DNA of 64,000 nt. Source: Reticulitermes lucifugus. Its lineage: Eukaryota > Arthropoda > Insecta > Blattodea > Rhinotermitidae. The stretch spans positions 1 through 64,000 of the forward strand of contig JAKCWW010000414.1 in the NCBI GenBank assembly GCA_026260175.1. Direction: 5' to 3'. Of the stretch, positions 50,521-61,900 are shown piece by piece (position 1 is the first letter of the stretch; each line of letters begins with the position of its first letter). The notes below the pieces were generated by a model. That model worked only from the letters and a program-made list of their open reading frames with translations. It was not told where the DNA came from and did no database searches. The position numbers were made by a program, and so were the translations under genes.

Positions 50521-52451
50521 CGTTAAACCCCATGAAGGTTTCAGTACATTACAATAAAACCAGCAATCGACTGGTTTCAACATATGGCCTATGTCTACTG
50601 GATACAAATACGATTCATCCCCATGTTTAGAACGTATAAGCAGTCTTCATCATAAGGAAGTCTTTATCTACTTACAAGGTTTGCACAAGTTAAGACAGCT
50701 AATATTCTGTACAGCAAAATATCAGTACAGATGGTATGCACTTGAAGATCAGTTAATGTGAGTCCTGCCCCACAGGCCTACAGCCAGTCTGAGATAATGA
50801 CGGCGTCACGAAATAAACAACAAATCAATAAAACTATTCGAGGTACATTTTATTATCATTTTTCCTCTATGTATGTTCTCCCAATTGTAAATTAAAACAC
50901 AAGAAAAAGGATACGGAATCGATACCTGTGGTTCGACTTCCTTCAGAGCAGGGACTGTCCTCTTTCTTCTAGAATGGTTCCGGAGCGGACACAGATTTCT
51001 ATCCAGTGGGTCATGGAGGCAATTTACTTTGGTATAAAGCGTTCATAAAATGAACCTAAACATTCACCCAAATCTAGGGTCAAATTAAATAATGTGTGGA
51101 GCTTTATCTCCACTCCCTGATTCATCTGTATGGTAAGCAAGCAAAGCATCTACATTTATAATAACACGCGTAATGCTCAGTAACCCTAAACCTGTAAACT
51201 TTACAGTGGCAGATCCTCTGAAATACGGCAATGAACCTTAAAACCTTGGAATTTCTTGAACAGCAGAGCGGCAGAAAAGTCCTTAATGAGAAACCACTCC
51301 ATTGATTTAGCTAGTGACAACACAACATTTTAATATAAATCGTTAGCCACTTTCTTTACACAGATAGTGCGTTTCCTCCTACTTCGTTCAGTGTGGCAGG
51401 TTAATATGAATGCAGTCACTATACGTTCGTATCTTATCGTCACATCAGTTTGGAAAGGGAATTTTGTAGGCTGAAGGAATAAAGATGGGCTATCGTAAGC
51501 AGCAGCTTATAACCATCCATCGTCTGTAGGTGGCTTTTTCACAGAAGAACTTTGCCCTGGTCTGCTGATCGGTCGATCTGTTTGTCGGCAAGAGAGCTTC
51601 AGGAGGGTGGAACTGGATAGTTATATCGCTGACCATCCGCCACTGGCAGTCTGAGAATCTTATATATAACTTCCCCCCACCCACATGGTTCTCTCTTTGT
51701 GTCATAAAAGCTATCGACATATATGGGTTATTCTACTGTAGCGTGTATATCTGTGAGGGGTGAAGACTATCCATATTCCGAGGCAAAGCCTGGCCATAAC
51801 TCTGCTATACATGAACCACGAACAGATCGAGGGAAACGAAAATCGGCCTCTCGGGGAACCAAACTCCTGCTTCCCATTTGTTTCGCCAAACTCCCGAGGA
51901 TGAAAAATCCATTTCTAGGTCGACTTATTGATGCGACCCCAGAGTATCTCCCTCTACGACGCATGTAGTGCACCACTCACCCTCTTTTATATATACACAC
52001 ACAGCGACTTATGATATCACACCAACACGGAAATAATTTACAAGGCATTCGTCAAAGCTGTAAAGTACGCTATATGGGAAGAATGGAAAAGGGGGAGAAA
52101 TGACTGGGGGAAGAAGAGAAAACAGAAACAGCAATAATCTAAAAGAAGGAATTTACGTGACAAATTGCTTGAGGGCGCTAAAAGTTTCGATACTGTGTTG
52201 AGAATTTATAAGAAGCTGGAATATCAAGTAGAGGCATGTTTGAAAAATCTCTAAGTTAGGGGTGATAATATTATTTAATATTTTTATACGTTGACATTAA
52301 CAATATCCATTAAGTTACAAAGAGTAAACGGTAAAGTTAGTTTGTGCTTAAGCACGATATATCAAGAGTTATAGGGGACGTGACAACGTACAGAGTACAC
52401 AAAAGATAGAGACTGTAGCCGTTCATTAAATATACAGATCTCGGGATCTAA
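50521..52451. other. Anonymous sequence
   Basis: A pair of overlapping frames around 51723-51976 are shadows of each other and unrecognised. Nothing else seen. Confidence 0.45.
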
Positions 52452-52632
52452 ATGACAATGAGTGTCACCCAGAATCTGAGGCGTCTTCTGCCCCGTGGAA
52501 GCAAAGCCGATACTTTCAGAAGAAGTACAGGATTTCCTACAGACACTGTCGAGGATGTGGCGAAGGTAAACGTTTCTTTCTGTTCCTTAGCGACAAGTGG
52601 ATTGCCCGAACTATTTAGGCTCTTACGTTAGC
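52452..52632 (+). CDS. Candidate first coding exon, product unknown
   Basis: An ATG at 52452, with an in-frame stop directly before it, opens a 59-codon frame. The first 38 codons read MTMSVTQNLRRLLPRG then SKADTFRRSTGFP and TDTVEDVAK, with balanced codon use unlike the AT-biased surroundings. Directly after the VAK codons, at 52567, comes GTAAAC, a plausible 5' splice site in an AAG|GTAAAC context. After it the reading becomes Leu/Ser-rich and stops at 52630-52632. The basic, Ser/Thr/Arg-rich N-terminus could be a mitochondrial presequence, but that is a guess. I do not recognise the protein, and no further exon was found, so this stays a candidate. Confidence 0.25.
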
Positions 52633-53708
52633 AACTGAATATTAATAATGCTGTGTGAGTTACTGTCACAACAACAACGATGACGACGATAATAAAACGG
52701 TTACTATGGTAATAATAACAAGATGATGTTGATGGTTATGACGATAGGGGGATTTTCACATTATAACGCTGCGAACACGAAATTAAAACGAGCCGGCCAA
52801 GACTAGCTCCGCTCTTACGCCGGGTTTACGCAGTGCCATATAATGAAAAGCCTGTGGTAATAAATGGGCATTACATCTTCTGATAAGGCAAGAATTCCCT
52901 TCTTCTTCACCTTGTTCGTGTTAGCTCAATGGTCCACCCAACATGCGATGAAACATACATCGAGGCTTCTTCCTAGGTAAAGCAGCTGACCATTACACTC
53001 GACGTTAATATGTTAAGTGCGGACTAACTACAATTCCACCCTTCTACTAGTGCTTGCCCACGCGGAAGCTTTAGATTTGGTGGCAATAATAATAATAATA
53101 ATAATAATAATAATCCTTTGAAACTGACGATCATGTAAATTATAAACTTCAGTTCATACTTCACAGAGAACACAATCTGTCTCCAGTACAAAGGCCAATT
53201 CGTGAATGCTTAAAGGAAAGTATTCGCTGGTAATTTGAGTATCATACGGAACACATAAATACACTGTGTGACCAAATGAAGTTCTGAAGTATTACAGCAG
53301 GTTGTGTGTATAAATACCGTTGGGATTTGAGAGGATAATAATAACGGAAGGCACAAGTTCTTAAGTGGATGGAACAAGCCCAAATCCGCAACTCATGACG
53401 TTAAAGACACATAATAGCTTGTAACCTATATCCTTGCAATACAACTGTATAAATACAAACGTTAAAGACAATTGCAGAGTAGATCCGTGTCTACGTGGTA
53501 TAAATCTCTTAAGGTCTTTCATGAATCTAACTCGAACATTACTCAGGGTATGTAGGTGGACTTTTTCTTTCTTCAGTCAAGGTGGAGGCTTGCTCCGCTC
53601 TGCCATCTCAGGAACCCTGCATTCTCACTACCAAAAAGTACATGAAGTATCCAGTATCCTGTCTTTGGAAGCTGGTAGCCGCTCTCCTAGTCCACAAATT
53701 CCACATCA
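52633..53708. other. Anonymous sequence with an (AAT)n tract
   Basis: An (AAT)n microsatellite lies at about 53084-53114, with CAA/GAC/GAT-rich sequence at 52670-52750. Nothing else recognised. Confidence 0.5.
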
Positions 53709-53900
53709 CTAGATTCTATCCTCACTTATATGAATACAGTTTACAGCTTCAAGCCCTATCCTTTTAAAATCCATTTTAATATTACCCCCACTTTTTTGTC
53801 TACATCTTTCGAGTCGTCTCCTTCCTTCAGATTTTCTAGTTAAATTTTTGTATGCAAATACCGGCGCCCTCGCGTGTGCTATGAAGGTATTCACAACAAT
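53709..53900 (-). mobile_element. LINE (RTE-like) C-terminal fragment
   Basis: An open minus frame of 61 codons reads 'FAYKNLTRKSEGRRRLERC' (family NAYRLLVGKPEGKRRLGRP), 'GGNIKMDFKRIGLEAVNCIH' (family EDNIKMDLREIGWGDVDWIH) and ends ISEDRI (family LAQDRD). It is one of the least disrupted copies of this portion; the open frame is the element's, not a host gene's. Confidence 0.85.
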
Positions 53901-54766
53901 GTATTTAGTGACTGAGTTTTGTGAAAGTCGACGCAGTGAAATCCGTAATTTACTTAAGGACGTAAAGTAATTATATCAGCACTTTCTACATTCACTGTCC
54001 GATTCCGGCCCAAATCAGTACAGGAGGTCTGAACATAATGTTCTTGAGCATTTGTGAGTTTCGTGAAAATCGGCGCAGGAAGGGCCACACTTTCCTTATT
54101 GGTGTAAATAAAATTATATGAAAGTGTGTACAGTGAAGCTGTATGACGCTCTGAATGTAAAGAATGCCTTGTTAAAGTCTCAGTGCTATGTCATGGAGTA
54201 CATCTTATTCAGTGGCGTTGTATATTCTAAAACAATTTCGGAAAAAGAAGTAATGGCAATACAGCGTATCTTTGTTTCATATCATTCTGAATATGAAATG
54301 CATTAAAAATATTTGACCAGTAAATACTGTCACTGAGTCCGAGTGTTTAATATGTATTTAGCAATTTTAAAACATAGATTTTTCCTCGAAGCTCCCCGTC
54401 CCGCGTCAGGCTGAAATAACCCCAGCCGGTCCCAAAAAGTATTTTCACATTATTCTGCAATTTATTAGACGTTGTAGCATACTACCCATATTCATGTTGT
54501 ATCATTTAGTCGTTTGTAACCTTTTATTCTTTTCTCTATAAATTCATATCTCACTGTATTTCATATTTTATAATTAGCCTTCATATTAATGAAGACAGGT
54601 AAAGCTCGCACGCAAAATATCGTCCATACAGACGCCACTTTATGCTGTTTTGAATAGAGTCGTCTGCTGACTGGGTAAAAATGGTGACTGACTTATACCC
54701 AAACGTCAGCTCCACTGCTAGCGTTGTAAGACGCACAGACACATCTGGGCTGAAGGCACATTTCCG
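53901..54766. other. Anonymous sequence
   Basis: Nothing recognised. A 62-codon frame at 54118-54306 has no recognisable product. Confidence 0.5.
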
Positions 54767-54806
54767 CTTGGTATTAGTATTATTATTACTATTATTATTA
54801 TTACTG
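54767..54806. repeat. (ATT)n-like microsatellite 5' of SINE
   Basis: Imperfect TTA/TTC-type repeat ending directly at the first base of the SINE. The same unit reappears at the SINE's 3' end (55110-55135). Confidence 0.85.
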
Positions 54807-55135
54807 GGGGCACGCGGTGGCGCAGTTGGTTGAGGCACTGCGCTACAAGCCGGAAGGTCTCGGGTTCGATTCCCGATGGTGTCATTGGAATTTTTCATTG
54901 ACATAATCCTTTCGGTCGCACTATGAACCGGGGGTCGGCTCAGCCTCTAACAGAAATAAGTACTAGGAATATTTCCTGGGGGTAAGGGCGGCCGGTGCGT
55001 AAGGCTGACAACTTTACCACCTTCATGTGCCGACTGTCTAGAAATCTGAGAGCCTCAACCTCGTGGAACACTAAGGGCCTGTCCAGGCCTGTAATGGGAT
55101 TGCTTTACCTTTATTATTATTATTATTATTTTAGT
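54807..55135 (+). mobile_element. tRNA-derived SINE with (TTA)n tail
   Basis: The plus strand opens with 'cgcggtggcgcagttggttg' (a near-perfect A box) and 'ctcgggttcgattcccgatg' (perfect B box GGTTCGATTCC), followed by a roughly 230-bp body with 'tcctgggggtaagggcggcc'. It ends at 'ttgctttacc' before a (TTA)n run. It is the best preserved tRNA-like head in the window. Target-site duplications cannot be told apart from the flanking TTA repeats. Confidence 0.9.
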
Positions 55136-56127
55136 AGTAGTAATAATAGTTGGGAAATAGGATATAACAACAGCCGGCAGTCTTACTGCATCCGTCACAG
55201 ACTGTGGTCTGCCAGATATCGCAGATATCTGTATGGCTGTTGTGTTGTCTTGAACGAAATAAGTTTCTCTGCTACATTTCTTACAGGTTGCCTGTCCGAG
55301 GGGAAAATAGAAAAGTGTGTTTATACGGTATATAACAAAAAGAAAAAATCTTTTTTATATATTCCAGAAGAAAGTGTGTTTGTTGCTTGTGTCTGATTCA
55401 GATGCGATGTTGAATGTTTTTTTCGTATCTTTCTTTCCAAAACCTCACGTCTCTACCCCAACTCTTCTGCCTGGTTTTCTTCCTGTCTCTTGGGACTTAT
55501 ACGGACAGACGAATATACAACAGACGATTTTATTAGGGGAAGAGAAGTCTCCGAGATTTGGACATCTCAACGTGTGCATGCTGGTAGTTGTGGCAAGAGA
55601 AGGGAAAACAGGATAACAGCTTATGAACCGCGTCGCTCTTATAATATTCACTCTGGACTAGCATGTCACTCAGTCAAAAAAGGAAAATCTTGTCAGGGTA
55701 CGCTTCCCCCTTAGTAGCCGCATCACCACCACCCATTTTGAGTTTAGGATGGGGGATTCCCCTATACACAAATACACAAGGGAGTTCAAAGAAAAGTATA
55801 TGAAAAAAATGTGCAGTGGAAAGTGGTAGGAGCTTTCAAGCGCCCATGTTGCTTTCGTATCCAGTCAGGAGTGTCGATCATATTTGCTACAGTGCAGAGC
55901 CTTGTATTGTTACTGATCGGTTCATCACAGACAGAGAAACAAAAAAACAAAGAGAATCAGTGTTCCAGTGAAGTAAGCGTTTCCACATAAGATATATGCT
56001 GTTTTTCGTAAATAAATTTCCTTGTAGACAAGTTTATTGCTCTAAAGCCAATCACACTTCAGGCATAACAATTCAGAGTAAATAAGTTTTTCTCATGTCG
56101 TTAAATGAGTATCCTGTATAAGAGTGG
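55136..56127. other. Anonymous sequence
   Basis: Contains an 8-bp perfect inverted repeat with a 3-base spacer at 55213-55231 (cagatatc, gca, gatatctg). Nothing else recognised. Confidence 0.5.
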
Positions 56128-56345
56128 GCAGCTTATTCTACAAAGTGACAGAGTGCAGGCCAGAAATCCCAGGTTCTATTCCTAACAAAGGCAAAATTTT
56201 CCTTTCGTCACCACGTCAAGACTGACTCGAGTGTCCATCCAAGACCCTGTCTAAGGACTATCGGAGATTCTTCCTCGGGGGGACAGAATATCTGGAGCGT
56301 GAAGCTGATGACTTATTTCTATCAAGTCATAAACTGAAAATATTT
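56128..56345 (+). mobile_element. Possible tRNA-derived SINE
   Basis: Plus-strand 'caggttctattcctaac' near 56169-56185 is B-box-like, with a weak A-box region about 35 bp upstream. The body ends in 'gaagctgatgacttatttct'. No second copy in the window. Confidence 0.4.
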
Positions 56346-58234
56346 ACAGCTAGAACACCACTCCTCTATACGTTTTCACGGAGTGTCGCTTAAGCACAGG
56401 GACAGTATTTGTTACATACGCTGCTACCGGAATTTACGAAAATAACATTCAGGTAGTCGAAAAAGCGTGAAAGCACAAATAATATTACAAAAATTTAGAC
56501 TACAAGAATGTAAGAATTTACATATTTTCACCTTAAAATAATAATAATCCTATTTTAACAAAGCAAACGCATTTACTAGAAAACATTTCGAGATATAAGA
56601 CTTATCAGTAAAAAAATTCATACGCACAGGCCTAAAATTAAGGCAAAGTAAGTATAAAGATTGGTAGTTAGGTCTCAGTGTTTACGGAGACATCGAAAGA
56701 CAGGAGCAAAGAGTAGAGGACTCTGCAAAAGTGAGGTCTCTGCAATATTCAGTGGGCATTACAAGACTAGGTCGCCAAAGAAATGCAGACAGCTGAAGCA
56801 AATGTTCCAAATGTTACCACTCAAACTGAAGATAGCCAAAATAATTTGTTAGAACACACACACAATAAATAAAAGTAGAAAGCAAAAACAGGCATTTTAA
56901 TTCAGAGAAATGAGATGAAGAAACCTCGGAGGTAGTAAGGGAAGATATGAAGACCAACTACACGCTCGAGGTTTTGGTCAGGCAGTTATGTTTAATGCTG
57001 CATATTTCACAATGACGTGGACGTGATATAGGGCGATGATGGTGATGATGATGATAATGATGGCTTATTCAAATCTGCATTGAATATGCGAATATGTAAC
57101 ACAGAGATAATCCATGTGCCATGGAGGCTAAGGAACGAAAGAAAGGATCTATCTTCACGTTAAGTGGCTATAGATGTAATAAGCATCTCGGATTCCCTTA
57201 ATACATTACTGCAACACTCTTTGAATTAATCTAAAAACGTGCCTCGGATCTAATTAATTTGGTTCAACTATAAAATAAAATAATGTGGGATTTCAGTCAT
57301 TAATATCAAGACAGTAAATTTTATATTGTGTACATTTTGTCTTTTATATGCCGAAAGCTTTCTCAACACCAAAGTCTAAAAATTCTCTTTAGCTCTGTGA
57401 TAATGGTTGATTCATTGTAGGCCCACTAATATTATGATGGAGATTGCTCATTAAATAATATCTGACAAAGTCCTACACGACGTTTCAGGAACTGACTGTA
57501 CTACTCTCTTCAGATGCATGGTGACACCAGCCATAATGAGAAGTTTCTTTACATTTATTTCAATAAGAATAGCCTCCTTTATAACAATTAACTGAGATTA
57601 GAGTGTTTATCAATAGCTACGATAAATAAGAGGCAACAAGAAATAAAAATTATAAACTGTCAGTTTAATAGCAACCAATGACCTATAACGTCGTGCAGGT
57701 TATACTACATAAAACAAGTTTACTTCAGTCAGACAATGGACAATATCCAACATAATGGTGCAGTGGCAGATCTCCGTTGATATAGTAGCTAATTTCTCAA
57801 TATTTTTTTCGGCTATTGCATTCAGGTACCTAATTTTATACCACAACATTTAACACGATGGGCAATCACAATACCAGCTATTTAGAAGCTTTTTACTCTC
57901 CACGGATTAACGTCTTTGAAAACTGTCCAGGAATTCCCTTTAAAAGAAGAAACTATCCCGTCAACTTAAGATTTTCACTTCGATAAAGGGGGAACACTCA
58001 GAAACATATTCTACAAATTCATGTTATTACGTCCATATCGGGATAACGGCGCCCTAATGCGACAACCAGAGAAGGGGCTGAGAGTTAGAGGGTAGGGGTG
58101 TATTGAAAATTCAATATTTCATCCACGAGTGTTCACCTTCATCCCCCGGAGACCGAGTCTCCTGTAGATACATTCAGTGTAAAAAAAGGACTAAACGTCG
58201 CAGTAAAGTAGTCGTTTCTCCGCTTCGTATTCTG
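56346..58234. other. Anonymous sequence
   Basis: A GAT/GGT-rich tract lies at about 57031-57062. A 'cgacgtttcagga' phrase at 57479 with a nearby 'ctcttcagatg' recalls the motif at 24517. Nothing else recognised. Confidence 0.45.
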
Positions 58235-58420
58235 GGCCCAGGTTCTGTTCTTTATCCCGTGGCCACCTATCACGACAGTGGTTGATCGTGATTTCCTCAG
58301 TAGTCCCGAAATGTCGGTAGACAACTACCAATCTACGCTGCGTAACATCCCAGACTCGGCTTTCGGGTTCTATCCTTAGAAGGATAGTTGTACTTTGATT
58401 ACAACTTGCGAAAGTAAATT
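58235..58420 (+). repeat. Interspersed repeat fragment, same family as 17990-18135
   Basis: The core 'gtcccgaaatgtcggtaga' with the following 'cgctgcgtaacatcccaga' aligns with 18030-18085. One frame reads RNVGRQLPIYAA, against RNVGKQLPHDAA in the other copy. The upstream part (58235-58290) has no match in the first copy. Confidence 0.6.
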
Positions 58421-59111
58421 TATAAACATATGGAAATTTTATAGTCAAACTAATCTACAAAGGAGATCCTGTCAGGCTTTAACATTTTCAAGTGTATAAT
58501 ATACCGTTAAATTTCTTGACTAGCTGAGAACCTGTTAACTTCGCAGGAAGAATTCTGCTCCATGCAGTTTGTTAGTTAGCTATATTAACCCATTACAAAT
58601 GACTATCACGCACGTATCACAAAATTCATAGAATTTTACAAAGGTCAATTTTCGGAATATCGAATTATGTTTCTGGCATCTGGTTAAAATATTCTAAGAG
58701 AAGAATTACTTTGATTTTAATATCACAGTCCATTCCTTTGTATTACTTTCAAACATCTCCATCAGAAATAACGTGCAGGTTTTTGTTATTTTGCCGTCCT
58801 CGGGTCATCATAGCACTCAACAGGCGCGAGCCTACAGCACTACAGATTAAGCATTTCGTTAAACAAAATGCTCCAATCAAATACTTAGATAAACTTATAC
58901 CTTCTATTAAATATCCTACTACCTTACTATGCCACATGTTACAGCAGTTACGTTATGCTGGCACGGTACCAGTTACCCGACTGTATGAGATGCATACAAT
59001 GTTATTATTATTTTAAATCTGCCGCGTTTATACTCATTTCTGTATTTCACCTCCCACCTGTTGTTGATTTGAACCGTTATTTTTGTTACATCACTATCAT
59101 TTTATAATCGT
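58421..59111. other. Anonymous sequence
   Basis: A 101-codon plus frame (58711-59016) has moderately coding-like composition (RRPTALQ-like, LIPSIKYPTTLL) but no family is recognised. Nothing else seen. Confidence 0.45.
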
Positions 59112-59361
59112 ATGGTGTGTGTCTGCCAGGGGTCGCGCGGTCTAAGGCGTGGGTCTGCGACCACTCGGTGGCATTGATGTCTGTCTCTTGTGAGTGATGT
59201 TTGTTGTCAGGTAACGGTCTCTGCATCGGGCTGATCACTCGTCCAGAGGAGTCCTATCGAATGTGATGGGTCTAAATGAGAGTGATCGTGTAGCCTCGAT
59301 AATGAGGAATCCCTGGCCCACTGGGGGCTGTTGCGCCATGATAAAAGAAAATGGTGTGTGT
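59112..59361 (+). mobile_element. Complete tRNA-derived SINE with 11-bp target-site duplication
   Basis: The direct repeat 'atggtgtgtgt' at 59112-59122 and 59351-59361 brackets a 228-bp plus-strand copy of the 21580 family. The head is 'ggtcgcgcggtctaaggcg' (A box). The B box is decayed. The tail 'cgataatgaggaatccctgg' followed by 'cccactggggg' aligns with the reversed 3' end of the 21580 copy (cctgggcgtcctcattgttg). Because the TSD contains TG repeats, its length is slightly uncertain. Confidence 0.88.
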
Positions 59362-59680
59362 GTCTTAACTATGGCATGCTATTTTTGTTGTATCACTTCT
59401 TTTTCATCGTGGTATCCTTTGCATCGTAATTATGAACTGCTTGCTTCTGTTCTGTCAGTCTACCTAGTAAATTGTGTTTAAGTTTAGCTGTGTCACAGGG
59501 CCTTAAAAACAACAGAAGATATTATAATCTTGCATAGAAGACATAAAAAAACGACAAACATTAGTTCTACAGCTTTCTATCTTTCAAACTTACAGACAGA
59601 ATAAAAATAACTGGGCAATTCTTGTTTTCTTTCTTGCTTGATTTTGAAAGAAACAGGCGTTTACTGAACGGCTTCCTCTC

Positions 59681-59706
59681 AGAGAAAGAGAGAGAGAGAG
59701 AGAGAG
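59681..59706. repeat. (GA)n microsatellite
   Basis: AGAG tract with one interruption. Confidence 0.95.
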
Positions 59707-59907
59707 CTTTAATTTTGCCATAATACCAGTGTCCACTATTCAAGTGAAAGCAACACAGGAGCTACCTGTACCTCAATTAACGACACTTTATAAGAAGACT
59801 CCCCCTCAAAAAAAGAACTACGTCGTCGGTGCTGTATAATATAAGGGTCATAAAACCAAAACGGAGAAAGTGAGTGAACTATATTTCAAGCGGGAATTGA
59901 AGAAAAA

Positions 59908-60107
59908 AGTGGGCCGGGATAGCGTAGTCGGTATAGCTACTCGCTACGGGTGGGGATCGAATCCCGGTGGGGCGAGATTTTCCGCACTTATCCAGACCGG
60001 CCCTGGGGCCACCCAGCTTCCTGTAAAATGGGTGCTGGTTGTCCTTCCCGGGGATAAAGCAAATCTGAAAGAAAAGGCAACTTCAAAGATGTGCGCGTAG
60101 AAAGGAG
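59908..60107 (+). mobile_element. tRNA-derived SINE
   Basis: Plus-strand 'gatagcgtagtcggtatagc' (A box region) and 'ggggatcgaatcccggtg' (B box). The body has 'cctggggccacccagcttcc' and 'ttcccggggataaagc', shared with the minus-strand SINE at 49290-49505. The flanks 'tgaagaaaaa' and 'tgaaagaaaa' may be a diverged target-site duplication. Confidence 0.85.
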
Positions 60108-61446
60108 GAAAATCTTCTGAATGAAGCCAGTTCATTGAACAGTTGGATTAATATTAGCTTGTACAGGATGACTGTGTTCCATAAGGTAGCTGTTTGGTAG
60201 CTGGAAACAACAGTTTATAATCCACATCATCACAAAGGTTATAAGAAGGGTCAAATAATTTCACCACATAAAGAAGACTCCATAAGTTAAGGATCAGGGC
60301 GTCTGTGTTAACACTGCAGTGCCCAGTTACTAATTAGCAATTAACACCTACTCCCGTGCTAGACTAAACCCCGGAAGGAAGCTTCACAAGTAAATCACTT
60401 TTAATTACAACTGTATATGAAGCTTGGTTTTAATCTCATTACAAATAAGATATAATATGCAGATTTCTTTTCTTCAACTTTGAGTTCTTGTCTGCTTTGC
60501 ATCATGGACCAAGTCGGATAATTTTAATTGTTCAGGCAACTCTACCTTCGTATAGGAGGAAAAAGGCTCGTGGAATTATCAAGCTTCCTCTGCGTACGTG
60601 TGTTGTCATGTGTCGCATTCAATTTTTGAAACATTTGCCGAATTTTACAAAATAATGTGTGGATGGCGGACTGAAAACTTGTAACGCGGAAGCGCACTTA
60701 ATATTGCGTCTTAAAATTATGTAGGGCAATTCATTTCCGAAAAATATCCAACCTTCAAGTAATTTTTTCCAGAATGTAAAACAACCATCTTGAGACGGAG
60801 CGAAATTTTCATTTAACGTACTTTTGTACCACGACACTAAGGATATATCATTTTGCATGCCAATTGGTTGTAAAGAAATTATGTACGAGGTAGTGTTTAA
60901 ATGTCGATAATTAAAAAAAGGCTATGATGTAAAAAACTCAGAGGTTAAAACTGTCAATTTTAAAGCAGGCACAATCCGTAAGTCATTCACACATTTTTGA
61001 AAAAGAAAAAATTTATAAGCATAAGAATAATAGGCCTAATCTGTAGCACACTTATAATTGCAAGCAATATTTTCTACGTGATCTTATAACAACATTCACA
61101 TCAAAACAGCACTGTAATCCAACACCTAAATTTCATGTTGTTGTTACGTTATAAAATTATTTCTCTTAGAATTAAAAAATGTTGGTACTACAAGACCATT
61201 TCGATGTTCAGAGGTTTATAAACGGGTCTTTCGAACTGCTTCAGGGTGTACCCACATCTCTCCATCCTTTCAGACTATATAAGTATTCTAATTTTGGTAG
61301 TCTGTCTTTCAAATTTTTCCCAATTTAACTGACACGCTTAATTTTCATACCAGACAGTCGCAGTAAGTGTATTATTGCTGTGTCCAGTAACGTATTCCCA
61401 GCAAAGAATTCTCTTTTGTGTAGCTTAACCGTTCTTTATTTCAGTG
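60108..61446. other. Anonymous sequence
   Basis: Nothing recognised. Confidence 0.5.
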
Positions 61447-61900
61447 TTTCGGCGCGTTCGCAGAATTGCGAAAAGCGACTACTAGCTTCGTCATGGCCGT
61501 CCGTCTGGTAATCCGTCCAAATGGAACAACTCGGCTCCCACTGCACGGATTTACATGACATTTCATATGTGAGTTTTTCCGAAAATCTGTAGAGAAAATT
61601 TTCATTAAAATCTGACAAGATTAACGGGTACTTTACATCAATACCTATATACATTTACGATAGTATCTCGCCGAATTCTTCTTAGAATGAGAAATGTTTC
61701 AGACAAAAGTTGTAGAGAAAATCAAAATATACATTTTATGTTCAATAACATTTTCCAAAAACCGTGCTGTTTATGAGACGATGTAGAGAAATATGGTACA
61801 GCCGGGCAGGCCACAGATAACAATATAATAGAGTGCATGTGCTTTGTACGCTGGATAGCTACGGCTAAAGTCACACACTCAAGAATATGTAATACTTATT
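61447..61900 (+). repeat. Left arm of long inverted repeat
   Basis: About 455 bp that aligns by eye with the reverse complement of 63293-63747. Matching landmarks: 'ggcgcgttcgcag' and 'gcgaaaagcgact' at the outer end, 'ggaacaactcgg', 'tagaatgagaaatgtttcag', 'acaaaagttgtagaga', and 'caggccacaga' toward the inner end. The arms are diverged by many substitutions and short indels. Confidence 0.85.

Noticed and set aside
50271-50630. 119-codon open frame on the plus strand
   Set aside because: It spans the possible SINE at 50320-50520 including its A and B boxes. No protein family recognised.
54807-54890. Possible functional tRNA gene
   Set aside because: A and B boxes are excellent, but the acceptor and anticodon arms do not pair and the sequence continues into a SINE body.
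54995-55396. 133-codon open frame on the plus strand
   Set aside because: It begins inside the SINE at 54807-55135 and runs through the (TTA)n tail, which gives a Tyr run.
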